This document shows, in pieces, positions 35,767 through 45,961 of a DNA stretch of 62,093 bases. Position 1 is the stretch's first letter, and every line of letters starts with the position of its first letter. The notes under the pieces were generated by a model that searched no databases, had not been told where the DNA came from, and worked only from the letters and a program-made list of their open reading frames with translations. The translations under genes were made by a program, and so were the position numbers. The DNA is from Nitrospirota bacterium (GTDB lineage: Bacteria; Nitrospirota; Nitrospiria; SBBL01; JAADHI01), in contig JAJDBW010000007.1 in the NCBI GenBank assembly GCA_029261155.1, positions 1 through 62,093 on the forward strand, given 5' to 3'.

Positions 35767-36777
35767 ATGCCCTCAACCATTATCGGAACAGGCCGAGCAC
35801 TTCCAAAGCGCGCGATTAGCAATGAAATGCTTTCGCAAGCCATTGGTATTAGTGAAGAAGAGATCCTGAAAAAAACAGGAATCGCGCTTCGTTATTGGGC
35901 CGATGCAGAGGAGACCACCTCAAGCCTTGCCCTTGCCGCCTCAAAAAAAGCCTTGGCTTCATCCGGTATTGGTCCTGAAGACATTGATCTAATCCTACTG
36001 AGTACCTCATCACCCGATATGTTTTTTCCCGCGACGGCCTGTTTGGTTCAAAAAGGACTTTCAGCACGGCCCGTGCCGGCTTTTGATTTCAACGGTTCCT
36101 GCACAGGTTTTATTTATGGCCTCTCGATTGCGGACCAATATATTCGAAACGCATCGGCGAGACATATTTTGGTGATTTCGGCCGAGGTTAAATCTCGTTC
36201 AATCGACCCGAGTGATCGATCTACCGCGATTTTATTCGGCGATGGTGCCGCTGCTGTGGTGCTTTCCGAAGGAGATCGGGGAGTCCGAAAAATAAAAATC
36301 GGTGCAGATGGTACGCGACATCGGCTAATTCGGCTTCCGGCCGGTGGCTCCCGTGAAGCCTTGAGTCTCGACAGCCTTAAGATGGACAGGCACTTTATGA
36401 AAATGGCGGGTCAAGACCTGTTTCGCACGGCGGTTAAAACCATGGAGCGTGCGCTGCTTGATTTTATGAAGGAGGCGTCCTTCTCTTTAAGTGAAATCGA
36501 TCACTTTATATTTCATCAAGCCAATTTAAGAATATTGGAAGTCCTTTTCAGGCGATGCGGGATTCCAGTCGAGAAGGCGCAGTTAACCTTACCCCGATAT
36601 GGCAATACCTCTTCTTCCTCCCTTCCGATTGCCTTGGATGTGGCCCATGAAGAGGGCCGATTAAAAAAGGGGGATACTGTTCTCTTATCGGCCTTCGGTG
36701 GAGGGATTACATGGGGTAATGTTCTGCTCGATTGGGACCTGCCTCAAAAAACCGGCGCTCCCAAAAGCCATCTTTAA
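35767..36777 (+). CDS. fabH: 3-oxoacyl-ACP synthase III (FabH family)
   Basis: A 336-residue ketoacyl-ACP synthase that condenses an acyl-CoA with malonyl-ACP to start fatty-acid chains. The catalytic triad is C112 (NGSCTGF), H250 (FIFHQANLR) and N280 (RYGNTSSSS). The N-terminus starts directly with the usual IIGTG strand, so the ATG at 35767 is right although no ribosome site is seen. A perfect promoter lies just before it. No other fatty-acid genes are near, so it might also be a FabH-like enzyme for another product. Confidence 0.92.
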   Translation: MPSTIIGTGRALPKRAISNEMLSQAIGISEEEILKKTGIALRYWADAEETTSSLALAASKKALASSGIGPEDIDLILLSTSSPDMFFPATACLVQKGLSARPVPAFDFNGSCTGFIYGLSIADQYIRNASARHILVISAEVKSRSIDPSDRSTAILFGDGAAAVVLSEGDRGVRKIKIGADGTRHRLIRLPAGGSREALSLDSLKMDRHFMKMAGQDLFRTAVKTMERALLDFMKEASFSLSEIDHFIFHQANLRILEVLFRRCGIPVEKAQLTLPRYGNTSSSSLPIALDVAHEEGRLKKGDTVLLSAFGGGITWGNVLLDWDLPQKTGAPKSHL

Positions 36778-36894
36778 ATAAGGGGCTTTTATAGTTCTTT
36801 GCCTCAGAAGCAGGTGAGCCCTTGTGATTAGAAAGGCCCTCAAAAACACAGGTAATCTAGGCTGGAATTCCTTTCTTTCAAGTGCGGTGCATGT

Positions 36895-36900
36895 TATAAT
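36895..36900 (+). promoter_or_regulatory. -10 element of the tRNA-Leu (TAG) promoter
   Basis: A perfect TATAAT 50 bases before the tRNA. The matching -35 position (36872-36877, TTTCTT) is weak. The downstream CCAAAACGCG is GC-rich at the start site, as in many stable-RNA promoters. Confidence 0.5.
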
Positions 36901-36949
36901 CCAAAACGCGATTCGGGCTGAGGCGCTCTCAGACCAATCGCGATCCAGC

Positions 36950-37030
36950 GCGAGAGTGGCGGAATGGTAGACGCGCCAGATTTAGGATCTGGTGGGGATT
37001 CCCGTGGGGGTTCAAGTCCCCCCTCTCGTA
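36950..37030 (+). tRNA. tRNA-Leu (TAG)
   Basis: A type II cloverleaf with a variable arm. The acceptor is GCGAGAG paired with CTCTCGT (first pair G-T). The anticodon loop TTTAGGA lies between CCAGA and TCTGG, giving TAG. The T arm is GGGGGTTCAAGTCCCCC. CCA is not encoded. Confidence 0.94.
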
Positions 37031-37070
37031 CGTCGTTTTAAAGACAGGCCGTGTTTCGGTGACACGACAG

Positions 37071-37099
37071 TTGACAATAAACGGGGTCATCGATAGAAT
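37071..37099 (+). promoter_or_regulatory. Sigma-70 promoter of tig-clpP-clpX
   Basis: TTGACA (37071-37076), 17 bases, then TAGAAT (37094-37099): perfect -35, one mismatch in -10, ideal spacing. It lies about 55 bases before tig and after tRNA-Leu. Confidence 0.82.
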
Positions 37100-37157
37100 A
37101 CGGCGCTTTTAAGGCCTTAGAAATAATTACGACATTTCAAAAATATAGAAGGACTTC

Positions 37158-38438
37158 ATGAAGGTCGAAATCGACGAAATTACATCCGTTAAAAAATCGC
37201 TGAAAGTGGTGATCCCACAGGAAATCGTTTCCGAGGCTTATATCCATGCCTACGCCGATTTAAGCAAGAAGGTGAAGGTCCCTGGGTTTCGCTTGGGAAA
37301 GGTGCCGGTATCCTTACTCGAGAAAAAATATGGTCCTTCTGTAACCGACGACATAATTCGAAAGTTAGTTCCCGATTACTATCAAAAGGCCGTTGAAGAG
37401 GCCGGTATTTTTCCGGTTGATATGCCTTCCTTCGAAAACATTGAAGCGAAAAAAGACGCCCCGATGTCGTTTACCGCGACAGTTGAAGTTCGACCCAAAA
37501 TCGTACTTTCTGGCTATGGCGATATCCCCGTCCCGAGAAAACCCCTCAAGGTTGCGGATGAAGAGGTTGAAAAGACCCTTGAACACGAGCGAGAATCTCA
37601 AGGGCAGCTGGAGGCATGTGCAGAGGATTACCCAATTGTTTCAAATGATTATGCTATAATAAATTTCGATGGAACGATAGAAGGTAAAACCGTCGAGGGC
37701 GGGAAAAACGAAGGCTACACGATACAGCTTGGCTCTAAGACCTTTCCAGAGCCTTTCGAGTCTTCACTCTTGGGCAAAAAAAAGGGAGATCGCTTCAATT
37801 GTGAGGTTTCCTACCCGGAAGATTTTCAAAATAAAACCATTGCGGGCCAGACGATTCATTTTGATATTGAAGTAGTTGAAGTGAAAAAGAAGGTTTTGCC
37901 TGCCCGCGATGACGAGTTCGCCAAGGACCTTGGCCATGCCAGCTTGGATGCCTATAAAGTGCATCTTAAGGAGCTCCTTTTGAAGCAAAAAGAAAACCAG
38001 CAAGAGCAGGAGCAAAAGAAGGTTTTGGTTGACCAGTTAATTACGACACATCCTTTTGAAGTGCCTTCTTCTCTTGTTTCCCACGAACTTCAAACCATGA
38101 TGGATTATTTTCAAAACCCCGAGTCCAAACCCGAAGACACCCAAACCTTGATGAAAGAGTTGGAGCCACTCGCAGCAAGACGGGTAAAGGAAGCCTTGAT
38201 CTTAAATGAAATTGCAAAACAGGAAAAAATTGAGGTTAGCGATGCTGAGGTCGAAGATGAGATCGTGGCCATGGCCAAACGAAGAGGTTTTCCTGTCCAG
38301 GAAATGAAGCAGAAATTTTATCAAAAAGAAGGGGCAGTAAATGGCTTGAAATCACAGATCAAAGAATCCAAGGCACTCGATCTTGTGTTTTCCAAAGCCC
38401 GATTTGAGGATGTTGTTGAGAAAGGAGAAAAATCCTGA
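37158..38438 (+). CDS. tig: Trigger factor chaperone
   Basis: A 426-residue ribosome-bound chaperone and prolyl isomerase. The ribosome-binding motif FRLGKVPV lies near residue 45; the FKBP-like domain (about 155-240) has [10 protein letters not shown] and [10 protein letters not shown]; and the helical C-domain follows. Its stop codon overlaps the clpP ATG by one base (TGATG). The operon order tig-clpP-clpX is conserved in many bacteria. Confidence 0.96.
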   Translation: MKVEIDEITSVKKSLKVVIPQEIVSEAYIHAYADLSKKVKVPGFRLGKVPVSLLEKKYGPSVTDDIIRKLVPDYYQKAVEEAGIFPVDMPSFENIEAKKDAPMSFTATVEVRPKIVLSGYGDIPVPRKPLKVADEEVEKTLEHERESQGQLEACAEDYPIVSNDYAIINFDGTIEGKTVEGGKNEGYTIQLGSKTFPEPFESSLLGKKKGDRFNCEVSYPEDFQNKTIAGQTIHFDIEVVEVKKKVLPARDDEFAKDLGHASLDAYKVHLKELLLKQKENQQEQEQKKVLVDQLITTHPFEVPSSLVSHELQTMMDYFQNPESKPEDTQTLMKELEPLAARRVKEALILNEIAKQEKIEVSDAEVEDEIVAMAKRRGFPVQEMKQKFYQKEGAVNGLKSQIKESKALDLVFSKARFEDVVEKGEKS

Positions 38439-39034
38439 TGTTGGTACCGATGGTAATTGAACAGTCAAATCGAGGTGAACGAGCCTACGATATCTACTCC
38501 CGGCTCCTGAAAGATCGGATTATTTTTTTGGGGACAGGCATTGATGACAATGTTGCAAACCTTATTATCGCGCAGCTCTTATTTTTGGAAGCAGAGGATC
38601 CCGATAAAGACATCAGCCTCTATATCAACTCTCCAGGAGGAATGGTCACTTCGGGTATGGCCATTTACGACACGATCCAATATATTAAATCGCCGGTTTC
38701 GACCATCTGTATTGGTCAGGCCGCAAGCATGGGCGCCCTGCTTCTTGCCGCAGGGGCAGATGGAAAGCGTTTTGCACTCCCAAACGCACGTGTGATGATT
38801 CATCAGCCGATGGGCGGTTTTCAGGGGCAGGCCAGCGATATCGATATTCATGCCCGTGAGATTTTGAAAATTAGAGAACGCTTGAACGAGATCTTCGTTA
38901 AGCATACCCAACAGCCCCTTGAAAAGATTCAGAAGGATACAGAAAGAGACTATTTTATGTCGGGTGAAGAAGCAAAGGACTATCGTATCGTCGATGAGGT
39001 TATCGAGCGGGCGCCGAGTCACGATAATAAATAG
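38438..39034 (+). CDS. clpP: ATP-dependent Clp protease proteolytic subunit
   Basis: A 198-residue serine protease that forms a double heptamer with ClpX. The catalytic residues are S97 (GQAASMGA), H122 (MIHQPMGG) and D171. The length is normal and no long propeptide is seen. It starts at the tig stop and is followed by clpX after 46 bases. Confidence 0.97.
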   Translation: MLVPMVIEQSNRGERAYDIYSRLLKDRIIFLGTGIDDNVANLIIAQLLFLEAEDPDKDISLYINSPGGMVTSGMAIYDTIQYIKSPVSTICIGQAASMGALLLAAGADGKRFALPNARVMIHQPMGGFQGQASDIDIHAREILKIRERLNEIFVKHTQQPLEKIQKDTERDYFMSGEEAKDYRIVDEVIERAPSHDNK

Positions 39035-39080
39035 GAATTGATTAAGGGCTTAAGACCAAGAAGGGGCTGAGGAGAATTAC

Positions 39081-40334
39081 ATGCCAAAACAAGAAAAAAC
39101 CGATATCAATCTTCGTTGCTCCTTTTGCGGAAAAAATCGTGACGAAGTTAAAAAATTAATCGCCGGACCCACCGTCTATATCTGCGACGAATGTGTCGAC
39201 CTTTGCAACGACATTATCGCCGAAGAATGGGAAGAAGAAAAGGGCGCAGCCGCCTCGGCCCTTCTGAAACCGATCGAGATTAAAAAAATATTGGACCAGT
39301 ACGTCATCGGACAAGATCGCGCGAAAAAAGTGCTTTCCGTTGCCGTGCATAATCATTACAAACGCGTCGCATCCAATATGCAGAAAGACGATGTAGAGCT
39401 TCAAAAAGGCAATATCTTGATGGTTGGTCCCACGGGTACAGGCAAAACACTGCTGGCCCAAACCTTGGCGCGGATACTTGATGTTCCTTTTACCATTGCC
39501 GATGCCACCACCTTAACCGAGGCCGGCTATGTAGGTGAAGACGTCGAGAATATTGTCCTTAAGCTTCTGCAGTCCTCGGACTACGATGTCGAAAAGGCCG
39601 AAAAAGGCATTGTGTATATCGATGAAATCGACAAGGTCTGCCGAAAAAGTGATTCGCCTTCCATTACCCGTGATGTCTCCGGGGAAGGCGTACAACAAGC
39701 TTTGCTTAAATTAATTGAAGGAACCGTTGCCAATATTCCACCTCAAGGTGGACGAAAGCATCCCCACCAAGAGTTTATTCAAGTCGATACCACCAATATT
39801 CTCTTTATCTGTGGTGGGACTTTTATCGGCCTGGAGAACTATATTGGTGAGCGCATCCGCAAAAAATCCATGGGTTTTGGGGCCGAAATTAAAAGCAAAG
39901 ACGAACAGAAAATTGGCGATATCTTATCAAAGGTACAGGGGAAAGATTTGGTTCGCCATGGTCTGATCCCAGAATTTGTCGGAAGGCTTCCCGTGATCGC
40001 CACTTTCGACGATCTCGATGAAGAGGCCCTGGTCCGAATCTTGACGGAGCCGAAAAATGCGCTCGTGAAGCAGTATGAAAAGCTGTTTTCACTCGAAAAG
40101 GTAAAGCTCAAATTTACAGAAGGGGCCTTGGCCGCCGTGGCCAAGAAATCCTTTGTTCAAAAGACGGGCGCCCGAGGTCTGCGATCCATCCTCGAAAAAG
40201 TGATGCTTGAGTTGATGTATGAAATCCCCTCGCTTCCACAGGTGAAAGAATGTGTCATCACCGAAGAGGTCATCAACGGTTCAGCTGAGCCGGTTCTTCT
40301 ATACGAACGGGAAAAAGAAATTAAATCTGCCTAG
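39081..40334 (+). CDS. clpX: ATP-dependent Clp protease ATP-binding subunit ClpX
   Basis: A 417-residue AAA+ unfoldase that feeds substrates to ClpP. The N-terminal zinc domain has CSFCGKNRD and CDECVDLC; Walker A is GPTGTGKT, Walker B is [10 protein letters not shown], and the RKH (GERIRKK) and IGF-type loops are seen. The ribosome site is GAGGAG. The terminator at 40366 ends the operon. Confidence 0.97.
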   Translation: MPKQEKTDINLRCSFCGKNRDEVKKLIAGPTVYICDECVDLCNDIIAEEWEEEKGAAASALLKPIEIKKILDQYVIGQDRAKKVLSVAVHNHYKRVASNMQKDDVELQKGNILMVGPTGTGKTLLAQTLARILDVPFTIADATTLTEAGYVGEDVENIVLKLLQSSDYDVEKAEKGIVYIDEIDKVCRKSDSPSITRDVSGEGVQQALLKLIEGTVANIPPQGGRKHPHQEFIQVDTTNILFICGGTFIGLENYIGERIRKKSMGFGAEIKSKDEQKIGDILSKVQGKDLVRHGLIPEFVGRLPVIATFDDLDEEALVRILTEPKNALVKQYEKLFSLEKVKLKFTEGALAAVAKKSFVQKTGARGLRSILEKVMLELMYEIPSLPQVKECVITEEVINGSAEPVLLYEREKEIKSA

Positions 40335-40365
40335 GCACTCATCATTCTATATCTTGTTTATTTCT

Positions 40366-40403
40366 AAAAATAGCGACGGGTTTTCTCTCCTGTCGCTATT
40401 TTT
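40366..40403 (+). terminator. Rho-independent terminator of tig-clpP-clpX
   Basis: A stem of 15 pairs (12 perfect from AAAAATAGCGAC to GTCGCTATTTTT, then a G-T and two G-C) with an eight-base loop and a T run, 31 bases after the clpX stop. Confidence 0.9.
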
Positions 40404-40632
40404 ATTATCCATATATTAATTCCGGGCTTTGGGGGTCTAGTGCCCAAAGCCTATAATGCGCTCTATTCACCTCATTATTTATATCCTGTTATTTTAATTT
40501 GGGTTGATGTAAAATAACACTGATAGATTAAGCGCTTTTAAAAACATTGATCAAGTCCGAGTCTAAGTTTATGGCCTGTTTAAAAGCTAAGTTCCCAAGT
40601 CTGTTAAAAGGGAATCTCGGAGAAGCCACACG

Positions 40633-41256
40633 ATGAATAATAGAATAAAAATATTATCGGGGATGCTCTTCCTATTGATAATGGCTGGATGTGCCGCTTG
40701 GGGGACCGTCGTCCCTGAAAACCTTAGGGAGGGCATTACACCCGGATTGAGCTTCAGCGAAGTCAGTCAAAATCCCAGTGCCGCGATCGGTAAAACGGTG
40801 CTTTGGGGCGGGACCATCATCAATACAATCCCTCACAGTGAGGGGACACGATTAGAAATTCTTCAAAAACCGATGGGCTACCAAGATCGTCCTCTAGAGG
40901 GTGACGAGAGTCAGGGGCGTTTTTTTGTTGAACGTAAAGGTTTATTTCTTGATCCGGCTGTTTACGAAAAAGGCCGGGAGGTCACGATTGTCGGTGAGAT
41001 TACTGAAGAGCGAAAAGAGATTATCGGCGAGTTGGAGTATCGCTACCCTTATATCGTTGCTTCTCATATTCATCTCTGGCAAAAGCGGCCGAGCTATGCC
41101 AGAAATGACACCCTGTTTTATCCCTCCCCTTGCTGGTATGGCTACCGGGCTTTTCCCTACGACTTTTATCCCGATCCTTATTGTTATCGGGGCGCGTATT
41201 GGCCGATCGTCCATCCTTTGCGGCACTCGCACTTTCGTCACAAAGCCGAACAATAA
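40633..41256 (+). CDS. slp: Slp-family outer-membrane lipoprotein
   Basis: A 207-residue lipoprotein with lipobox IMAGC. The Slp domain (about 25-155) has VSQNPSAAIGKTVLWGG, TRLEILQKPM and a GRFFVERKGLFLDPAVY stretch. Slp proteins are outer-membrane lipoproteins induced in starvation or stationary phase. The C-terminal tail is unusually rich in Tyr, Trp, Pro and His (WYGYRAFPYDFYPDP). A GGAGAAG ribosome site precedes the start. It is single and convergent with the ABC-F gene. Confidence 0.85.
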   Translation: MNNRIKILSGMLFLLIMAGCAAWGTVVPENLREGITPGLSFSEVSQNPSAAIGKTVLWGGTIINTIPHSEGTRLEILQKPMGYQDRPLEGDESQGRFFVERKGLFLDPAVYEKGREVTIVGEITEERKEIIGELEYRYPYIVASHIHLWQKRPSYARNDTLFYPSPCWYGYRAFPYDFYPDPYCYRGAYWPIVHPLRHSHFRHKAEQ

Positions 41257-41283
41257 AGGTCGAGTTTTCTTAGAGATTGAGAA

Positions 41284-43251
41284 TTAGGGAGACAGGTCTT
41301 CAGCCTCAAGAGAGAGCGATTCCCAGGCTGAAGTATCTCGCTCAATTTCTCCCTTAAGGTTATTGTGCCGTTCCATGACCTTGTAAAAACGGTCTTTTTC
41401 CTCGTAGATGCCTTGTTCTGACAGTTGAGCAACACAGCTTTCGTATTCTTTGGTGTTTTTATCCAGCCTTGTTTCCAAGGTCTTTATTTTTTTCTTTAAA
41501 GTTTGAAGCGCCCGATGATTTTGATTGCGCGATTCCGCTTCTTGACGTCTCTGTTCTTTGGTTTTCTGTTTTCGCTTGCCTTGTGGCGATTCGGCCAGAC
41601 CCTTTTTTTTGGGTGCGACGGCTTTGGATGCCCTGATTAGAGTGCTGGACTGTTGTTCTTTTTTATAGAGATAATGATCGTAATCGCCACGATACAAAGT
41701 GGCCTTTCCTTGATCGATTTCTATAATCGTATTGGCCGCTTGCCGAATTAAATATCGATCATGAGTAATAAAGCAGAGCGTGCCACCATAGTCGCTCAGT
41801 GCAGCTTCCAGCGCGTTTCTAGAGGGAATATCGAGGTGATTGGTCGGCTCATCCAATAAAATAAAATTCGCCGGCCGTACCAGCATTTTCGCCAGCGCCA
41901 GACGGCTCTTTTCTCCACCGCTGAGTACGGAAACCTTCTTAAAGACATCATCTCCACGGAATAGAAAAGCACCCAAGATGCCGCGCAGATTTGCCGGCGC
42001 GCTCTCTGGGGCCATCGCCTGAATTTCCTGCAAAGGGGTATTGTTCGGATTTAAGTTGTCCAACTGGTGCTGGCTATAGTAGGACAGGGTGATCTTACTT
42101 CCCAAGAGACGTTTTCCCTGGTCTATTTTCAATCTTCCGGCCAGGATCTTAATGAGGGTCGATTTTCCCGCGCCGTTTGGTCCAACCAAGGCCACTCTGT
42201 CTCCGCGTTCCAGGGTTAAATCAAAATCCTTAAAGACCGTTTTGGGTCCGTAGGCTTTCGAAATTCCTTGCAGCAGAATGACTTCTTTATTTCCTTTTTC
42301 AGGTTGAGGAAAGGTGAATCGTACTTTTTTGTCCTCTTGAGTCGGTGCAACCCGTTCAATCTTTTCGAGTTGCCGCACGCGGCTTTGTACCTGTTTCGCT
42401 TTCGTGGCCTTGGCGCGGAAGCGATCAATGAAGCGTTGGGTTTGATCGATTTTTTTCTGTTGGTTTTCGAAAGTTGCTTGTACAATGTCTGCCGATTCTG
42501 CTTTCGCCGTCAGGAAGCGATCATAATTTCCTGGGTAATTGTTCAGCTTGCCATGTTCAATTTCAACGATGCGATTTGCCAAACCATTGATAAAGGATCG
42601 ATCGTGCGAAATAAAAAGAATGCCGCCCTTGTAGGCCTTTAAAAATTCTTCCAGCCAGATCACCGAGGCCAGATCCAAGTGGTTCGAAGGCTCGTCTAAT
42701 AATAGGATATCGGGTTGTGATAAAAGCAGTTTGGCTAAGGACACGCGCATCCGCCAACCGCCACTCAGATGTCCGGGTGTGCCAAGGATATCCGCTTCGA
42801 GGAAGCCAAGACCCGCTAAAATGGTCAGGGCCTCCGATTCAATCTGGTAGCCGCCCTTGGCCTCGAAATTGGCTTGAATCTCGGCATAACGCAGCCCTAA
42901 ACGACTTTTATCGCCCTCCTTTGTTGTTTGGTTCATCTCCTTTTCGATTTGGACCATTTGTTTTTCGTGGCGATAGATTTCGGCACAACCGGAAAGGACT
43001 TCGTCCAAGATTGTTCGGCCCTTCATATCAGAAAGTTCTTGTCGGAGGTAACCGACGGCGATGGATTTCGAAACGACGACTTCGCCTTCATCCGGCTGAG
43101 TTTCGCGAGCAACGATATCTAAAAAAGTCGTTTTACCCGCGCCGTTGTTTCCGATGAGGGCAATGCGGTCTTTGGCTGTAAATTGAAGGGTCCCTTTTTC
43201 GAAGAGGGTACGTCCACCGATACGCTTTGTGACATTGATGAGAGAAATCAT
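41284..43251 (-). CDS. ABC-F family ATPase (YheS/Uup type)
   Basis: A 655-residue soluble twin-ATPase of the ABC-F class, which acts on ribosomes during translation rather than in transport. Walker A motifs are GNNGAGKT and GPNGAGKS, signatures LSGGWRMR and LSGGEKSR, and Walker B motifs [11 protein letters not shown] and [10 protein letters not shown]; there is a P-site-type linker near 240-310 ([20 protein letters not shown]). The C-terminal 110 residues are a charged coiled coil (about 545-655). No membrane domain is present. The precise subgroup is a guess. Confidence 0.9.
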   Translation of the reverse strand: MISLINVTKRIGGRTLFEKGTLQFTAKDRIALIGNNGAGKTTFLDIVARETQPDEGEVVVSKSIAVGYLRQELSDMKGRTILDEVLSGCAEIYRHEKQMVQIEKEMNQTTKEGDKSRLGLRYAEIQANFEAKGGYQIESEALTILAGLGFLEADILGTPGHLSGGWRMRVSLAKLLLSQPDILLLDEPSNHLDLASVIWLEEFLKAYKGGILFISHDRSFINGLANRIVEIEHGKLNNYPGNYDRFLTAKAESADIVQATFENQQKKIDQTQRFIDRFRAKATKAKQVQSRVRQLEKIERVAPTQEDKKVRFTFPQPEKGNKEVILLQGISKAYGPKTVFKDFDLTLERGDRVALVGPNGAGKSTLIKILAGRLKIDQGKRLLGSKITLSYYSQHQLDNLNPNNTPLQEIQAMAPESAPANLRGILGAFLFRGDDVFKKVSVLSGGEKSRLALAKMLVRPANFILLDEPTNHLDIPSRNALEAALSDYGGTLCFITHDRYLIRQAANTIIEIDQGKATLYRGDYDHYLYKKEQQSSTLIRASKAVAPKKKGLAESPQGKRKQKTKEQRRQEAESRNQNHRALQTLKKKIKTLETRLDKNTKEYESCVAQLSEQGIYEEKDRFYKVMERHNNLKGEIERDTSAWESLSLEAEDLSP

Positions 43252-43369
43252 TTTGAATCTATAGCCTAAAAATCAATCGGTATCCATATACCGAAACAGC
43301 TTGTCTGGCTTGTCCCATATTTTGTAATATCATCAGTACGGAACACAGAAGTCTTCATGGAGACAAAAA

Positions 43370-43398
43370 ACAGCCCAAGAATGGTATTCCTGGGCTGT
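43370..43398 (-). terminator. Terminator after the TusA gene
   Basis: On the minus strand ACAGCCCA, a single mismatch, then a second stem block pair around a three-base loop, followed by a run of Ts. It sits about 20 bases after the TusA stop and ends the reductase-TusA transcript. Confidence 0.85.
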
Positions 43399-43419
43399 AA
43401 TAAAAATATAATGGGGAGT

Positions 43420-43665
43420 TTATCCAGCGTTCTCGATCACCAGTCTGTGGTGACCGTCTTCGGTTTCTTCCAGTTCGAGTATTTTGTGCCCTTCGGCCTT
43501 CACGCTTCTGGGTACGTTTTTAACGGGATCACCGTCATCGAGAATCACCTCTAGAATTTGTCCCGGCGCCATCTCTTCGAGCTGAAGTTTTGTTTTTACG
43601 AAGTTCATCGGGCACATCACGCCCGATAAATCTAAGAAACTGTCTGGTTTTTTATCTGCTTCCAT
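43420..43665 (-). CDS. TusA-family sulfur carrier protein
   Basis: An 81-residue SirA/TusA-like protein. The key Cys is in LSGVMCPMNFVKTK, the family signature with CP-x-P changed to CPMN. These proteins carry persulfide sulfur for tRNA thiolation, cofactor synthesis or sulfur metabolism. It begins eight bases after the stop of the siroheme reductase, suggesting co-transcription and a role in sulfur rather than nitrite reduction. Function is inferred from context. Confidence 0.8.
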   Translation of the reverse strand: MEADKKPDSFLDLSGVMCPMNFVKTKLQLEEMAPGQILEVILDDGDPVKNVPRSVKAEGHKILELEETEDGHHRLVIENAG

Positions 43666-43673
43666 TTGTTATC

Positions 43674-45836
43674 TCACCCAGTTCGAGTTTGAACCTTCTC
43701 CGTTTTCTTGAATTTCATTTTTGAATCAATTCGGTCGTAGGCCTCTCGGCATTCCTTAACGAAAGCGAGTCCTTCATCGAGCATCGGTTTTAGGCTTTCT
43801 GCGGTGCCTCCGAAAACAGCCCACTTTCCAAGTTCTTCAGTAAAGATTTCGAATCGCTCAGAGAGGAGGCCTTGTTCGACAAATTTCTGTTGGAATTCTT
43901 TGAGGATTTGATCATCGTGTGGCGAGTCTGTCCCAAAAGTATACAAAAGCGATCGTGCATCGAAGAGGATGGCTTCTTTGATGAGATCGCCCGCTTCTTC
44001 GTATTTATTCCGATCGAAGGCGCGCGCGGCTTTTGTGATTGATTCCTCGGCGCGTCGTAAGTTGTGTTCGATCATGTCGACCACAGTACCCGAACATTCT
44101 CCGGGACCGATTTCATCGAGCGAAAAAACTTTATCTTCTTCCTTCCAATCCCGATACATCGAAAGGGCCCCATCGATGGGGGGCAGGTCGGTAAATTCAG
44201 AAAGCTTTTCGCCGATGGCCTCACGACCATAGCGATCAATAAACGCATTAAAGCCTTCTTCTCCTTCACGATTTTCGCGAAACAGCTTGATCAATGCCAT
44301 AATGGCCGATGGGATGTTCTTGGCTGGGAGTTTGATTTTAGATTTGCCGATCACGGCTTTATCGGCATTGACGCCGCCACCGAGATGCATCTGATAGTGG
44401 GGGACCAGTGTGCCGTTTACTTTTTTGGCCACGCCATGCAAACCGATGCCCGCAATATGATGATGCCCACAGGAATTGGGACAACCCGAAATGCGCACGC
44501 GAACACCAGCCAAATCGTCATAGTTATCGAGCTCGCTTGAGAATTTATCGACGATGGCGCCTCCGACACCCATGGAATTGGTCAAGGCCAGCTGACAGGT
44601 ATCGGCTCCGGGGCAGGCGATCACATCCACCACGCGCTCGGCACCCGCATCGGCTAAACCAATGGCGTTTAAGGCTTCATAAAGCCCAGGAATTTGTGTC
44701 GCGGTGATTCCTTGTAGAATGATATTTTGCTGATGGGTGGTTCGAACCGTTTTGGTTTCAAATTGATCGACGACATCCGCCAAACCGCGGAATTGTGCGA
44801 CAGTAATATCACCGAGGCGTAGTTTGATTTGAACGGCGCAGCTTTCGTCCACTTGCGGGATAATGTTCGTCTTGCGCCATTGTTCAAAGCGTTGCGCATT
44901 TGGCTCTGTCCCTTTGCTTTCTTGCACAAGCGGCATTGTCGGCGTTTTCGTTTTTAATCCCGGAAGCGGAAGCGTTGGAAACTGTTGGCCGATATCCTTA
45001 ATTTCCGCCAGTATTTTTGTCATTTCTTCTTTGAACTTGTCCATCCCCCAGTTTTCGAGTACAAACTTCATCCGCGCCTTGCTCTTGTTGCGTCGATTTC
45101 CGTGGGTGTCGAAGAGTTTAAGAATGGCTTCGCAAAAAGGAAGGACTTCATCCATTGGGAGAAATTCCGTGTATAGCTGTGCCAGTTTGGGGTGCGATCC
45201 TAATCCACCTCCGACAAAAACCTTAAATCCAAGTTCTGTCTGACCTGCTGCTTCACGGCTTCCGGCGACAAAACCGATGTCGTGAATGGCGGCCAGTCCG
45301 CATTCGCTGGTGCAGCCGGAAAAAGAGATCTTGAATTTTCGCGGAAGATCCTGGTTAATGGGGTTCCAAAGTAGGTGATAGGCGACCTTTTCGGCGATTT
45401 CGGAAACATCGAACAACTCGGTCGGACACATCCCGGCCAAGTGGCAGGAGGTTACGTTCCGTACGGTGTTTCCGCAAGCTTCGCGTGTGGTCAGGCCGAC
45501 TTTGGAGAGAGCGGTCATCACTTCGGTTACTTTTTCCAGCTTCACATAGTGGAACTGAATATCTTGCCGCGTGGTGACGTGGCCGATTCCCGTGGCGTAG
45601 TGTTCGGCGATGTCGGCCAGGCCGCGCAATTGCTTGGCTGTCAGGTGTCCGGTGGGGATTTTCACGCGGACCATCTGGCTTCCCGGTTGTCGCTGTCCGT
45701 AAATGCCATTTTGTAGCCGGTAGCGCTTAAACTTCTCCTCAGGGATTTCCTTGTTCAGATATAAGGAGACCTGTTCCTCGAATTTTTGGATCTCCTTGCC
45801 GAAACTTTCTTGTATATCTGTGCCGTTTTGTTTCAT
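43674..45836 (-). CDS. Siroheme sulfite/nitrite reductase with HEPN-like C-terminal extension
   Basis: A 720-residue ferredoxin-type reductase for sulfite or nitrite with siroheme and a 4Fe-4S cluster. Two pseudo-symmetric halves are seen. The usual ligand set is in half two: C408-x5-C414 and C452-x3-C456 (GCPNSCGHHH). Half one has an equally complete set, C131-x5-C137 and C175-x3-C179, which I recall as lost in most relatives. After about residue 570 an all-helical extension (ITKAARAFDRNKYEEAGDLI) resembles a HEPN domain. The neighbouring TusA gene favours sulfite. The ATG has AGAGG upstream. Confidence 0.88.
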   Translation of the reverse strand: MKQNGTDIQESFGKEIQKFEEQVSLYLNKEIPEEKFKRYRLQNGIYGQRQPGSQMVRVKIPTGHLTAKQLRGLADIAEHYATGIGHVTTRQDIQFHYVKLEKVTEVMTALSKVGLTTREACGNTVRNVTSCHLAGMCPTELFDVSEIAEKVAYHLLWNPINQDLPRKFKISFSGCTSECGLAAIHDIGFVAGSREAAGQTELGFKVFVGGGLGSHPKLAQLYTEFLPMDEVLPFCEAILKLFDTHGNRRNKSKARMKFVLENWGMDKFKEEMTKILAEIKDIGQQFPTLPLPGLKTKTPTMPLVQESKGTEPNAQRFEQWRKTNIIPQVDESCAVQIKLRLGDITVAQFRGLADVVDQFETKTVRTTHQQNIILQGITATQIPGLYEALNAIGLADAGAERVVDVIACPGADTCQLALTNSMGVGGAIVDKFSSELDNYDDLAGVRVRISGCPNSCGHHHIAGIGLHGVAKKVNGTLVPHYQMHLGGGVNADKAVIGKSKIKLPAKNIPSAIMALIKLFRENREGEEGFNAFIDRYGREAIGEKLSEFTDLPPIDGALSMYRDWKEEDKVFSLDEIGPGECSGTVVDMIEHNLRRAEESITKAARAFDRNKYEEAGDLIKEAILFDARSLLYTFGTDSPHDDQILKEFQQKFVEQGLLSERFEIFTEELGKWAVFGGTAESLKPMLDEGLAFVKECREAYDRIDSKMKFKKTEKVQTRTG

Positions 45837-45924
45837 ATTTGAAACCTCTAATCATGCGAATAATTAACAAAAAGGATACACCATCACCCCGCAGATAAGC
45901 AAATTGAAATCATAGACTTGGCGC

Positions 45925-45954
45925 TTGACCTCTTTTTTAAAAGCGCGCTACAAT
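45925..45954 (+). promoter_or_regulatory. Promoter of the Kelch gene
   Basis: TTGACC (45925-45930), 18 bases, TACAAT (45949-45954). Each box has one mismatch to consensus. The ATG at 45962 lies seven bases beyond the -10 box, implying a leaderless mRNA. Confidence 0.68.
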
Positions 45955-45961
45955 CGCCTTT

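Noticed and set aside
44064-44540. Open frame of 158 residues antisense to the siroheme reductase
   Set aside because: Lies opposite a conserved coding region and shows no domain.
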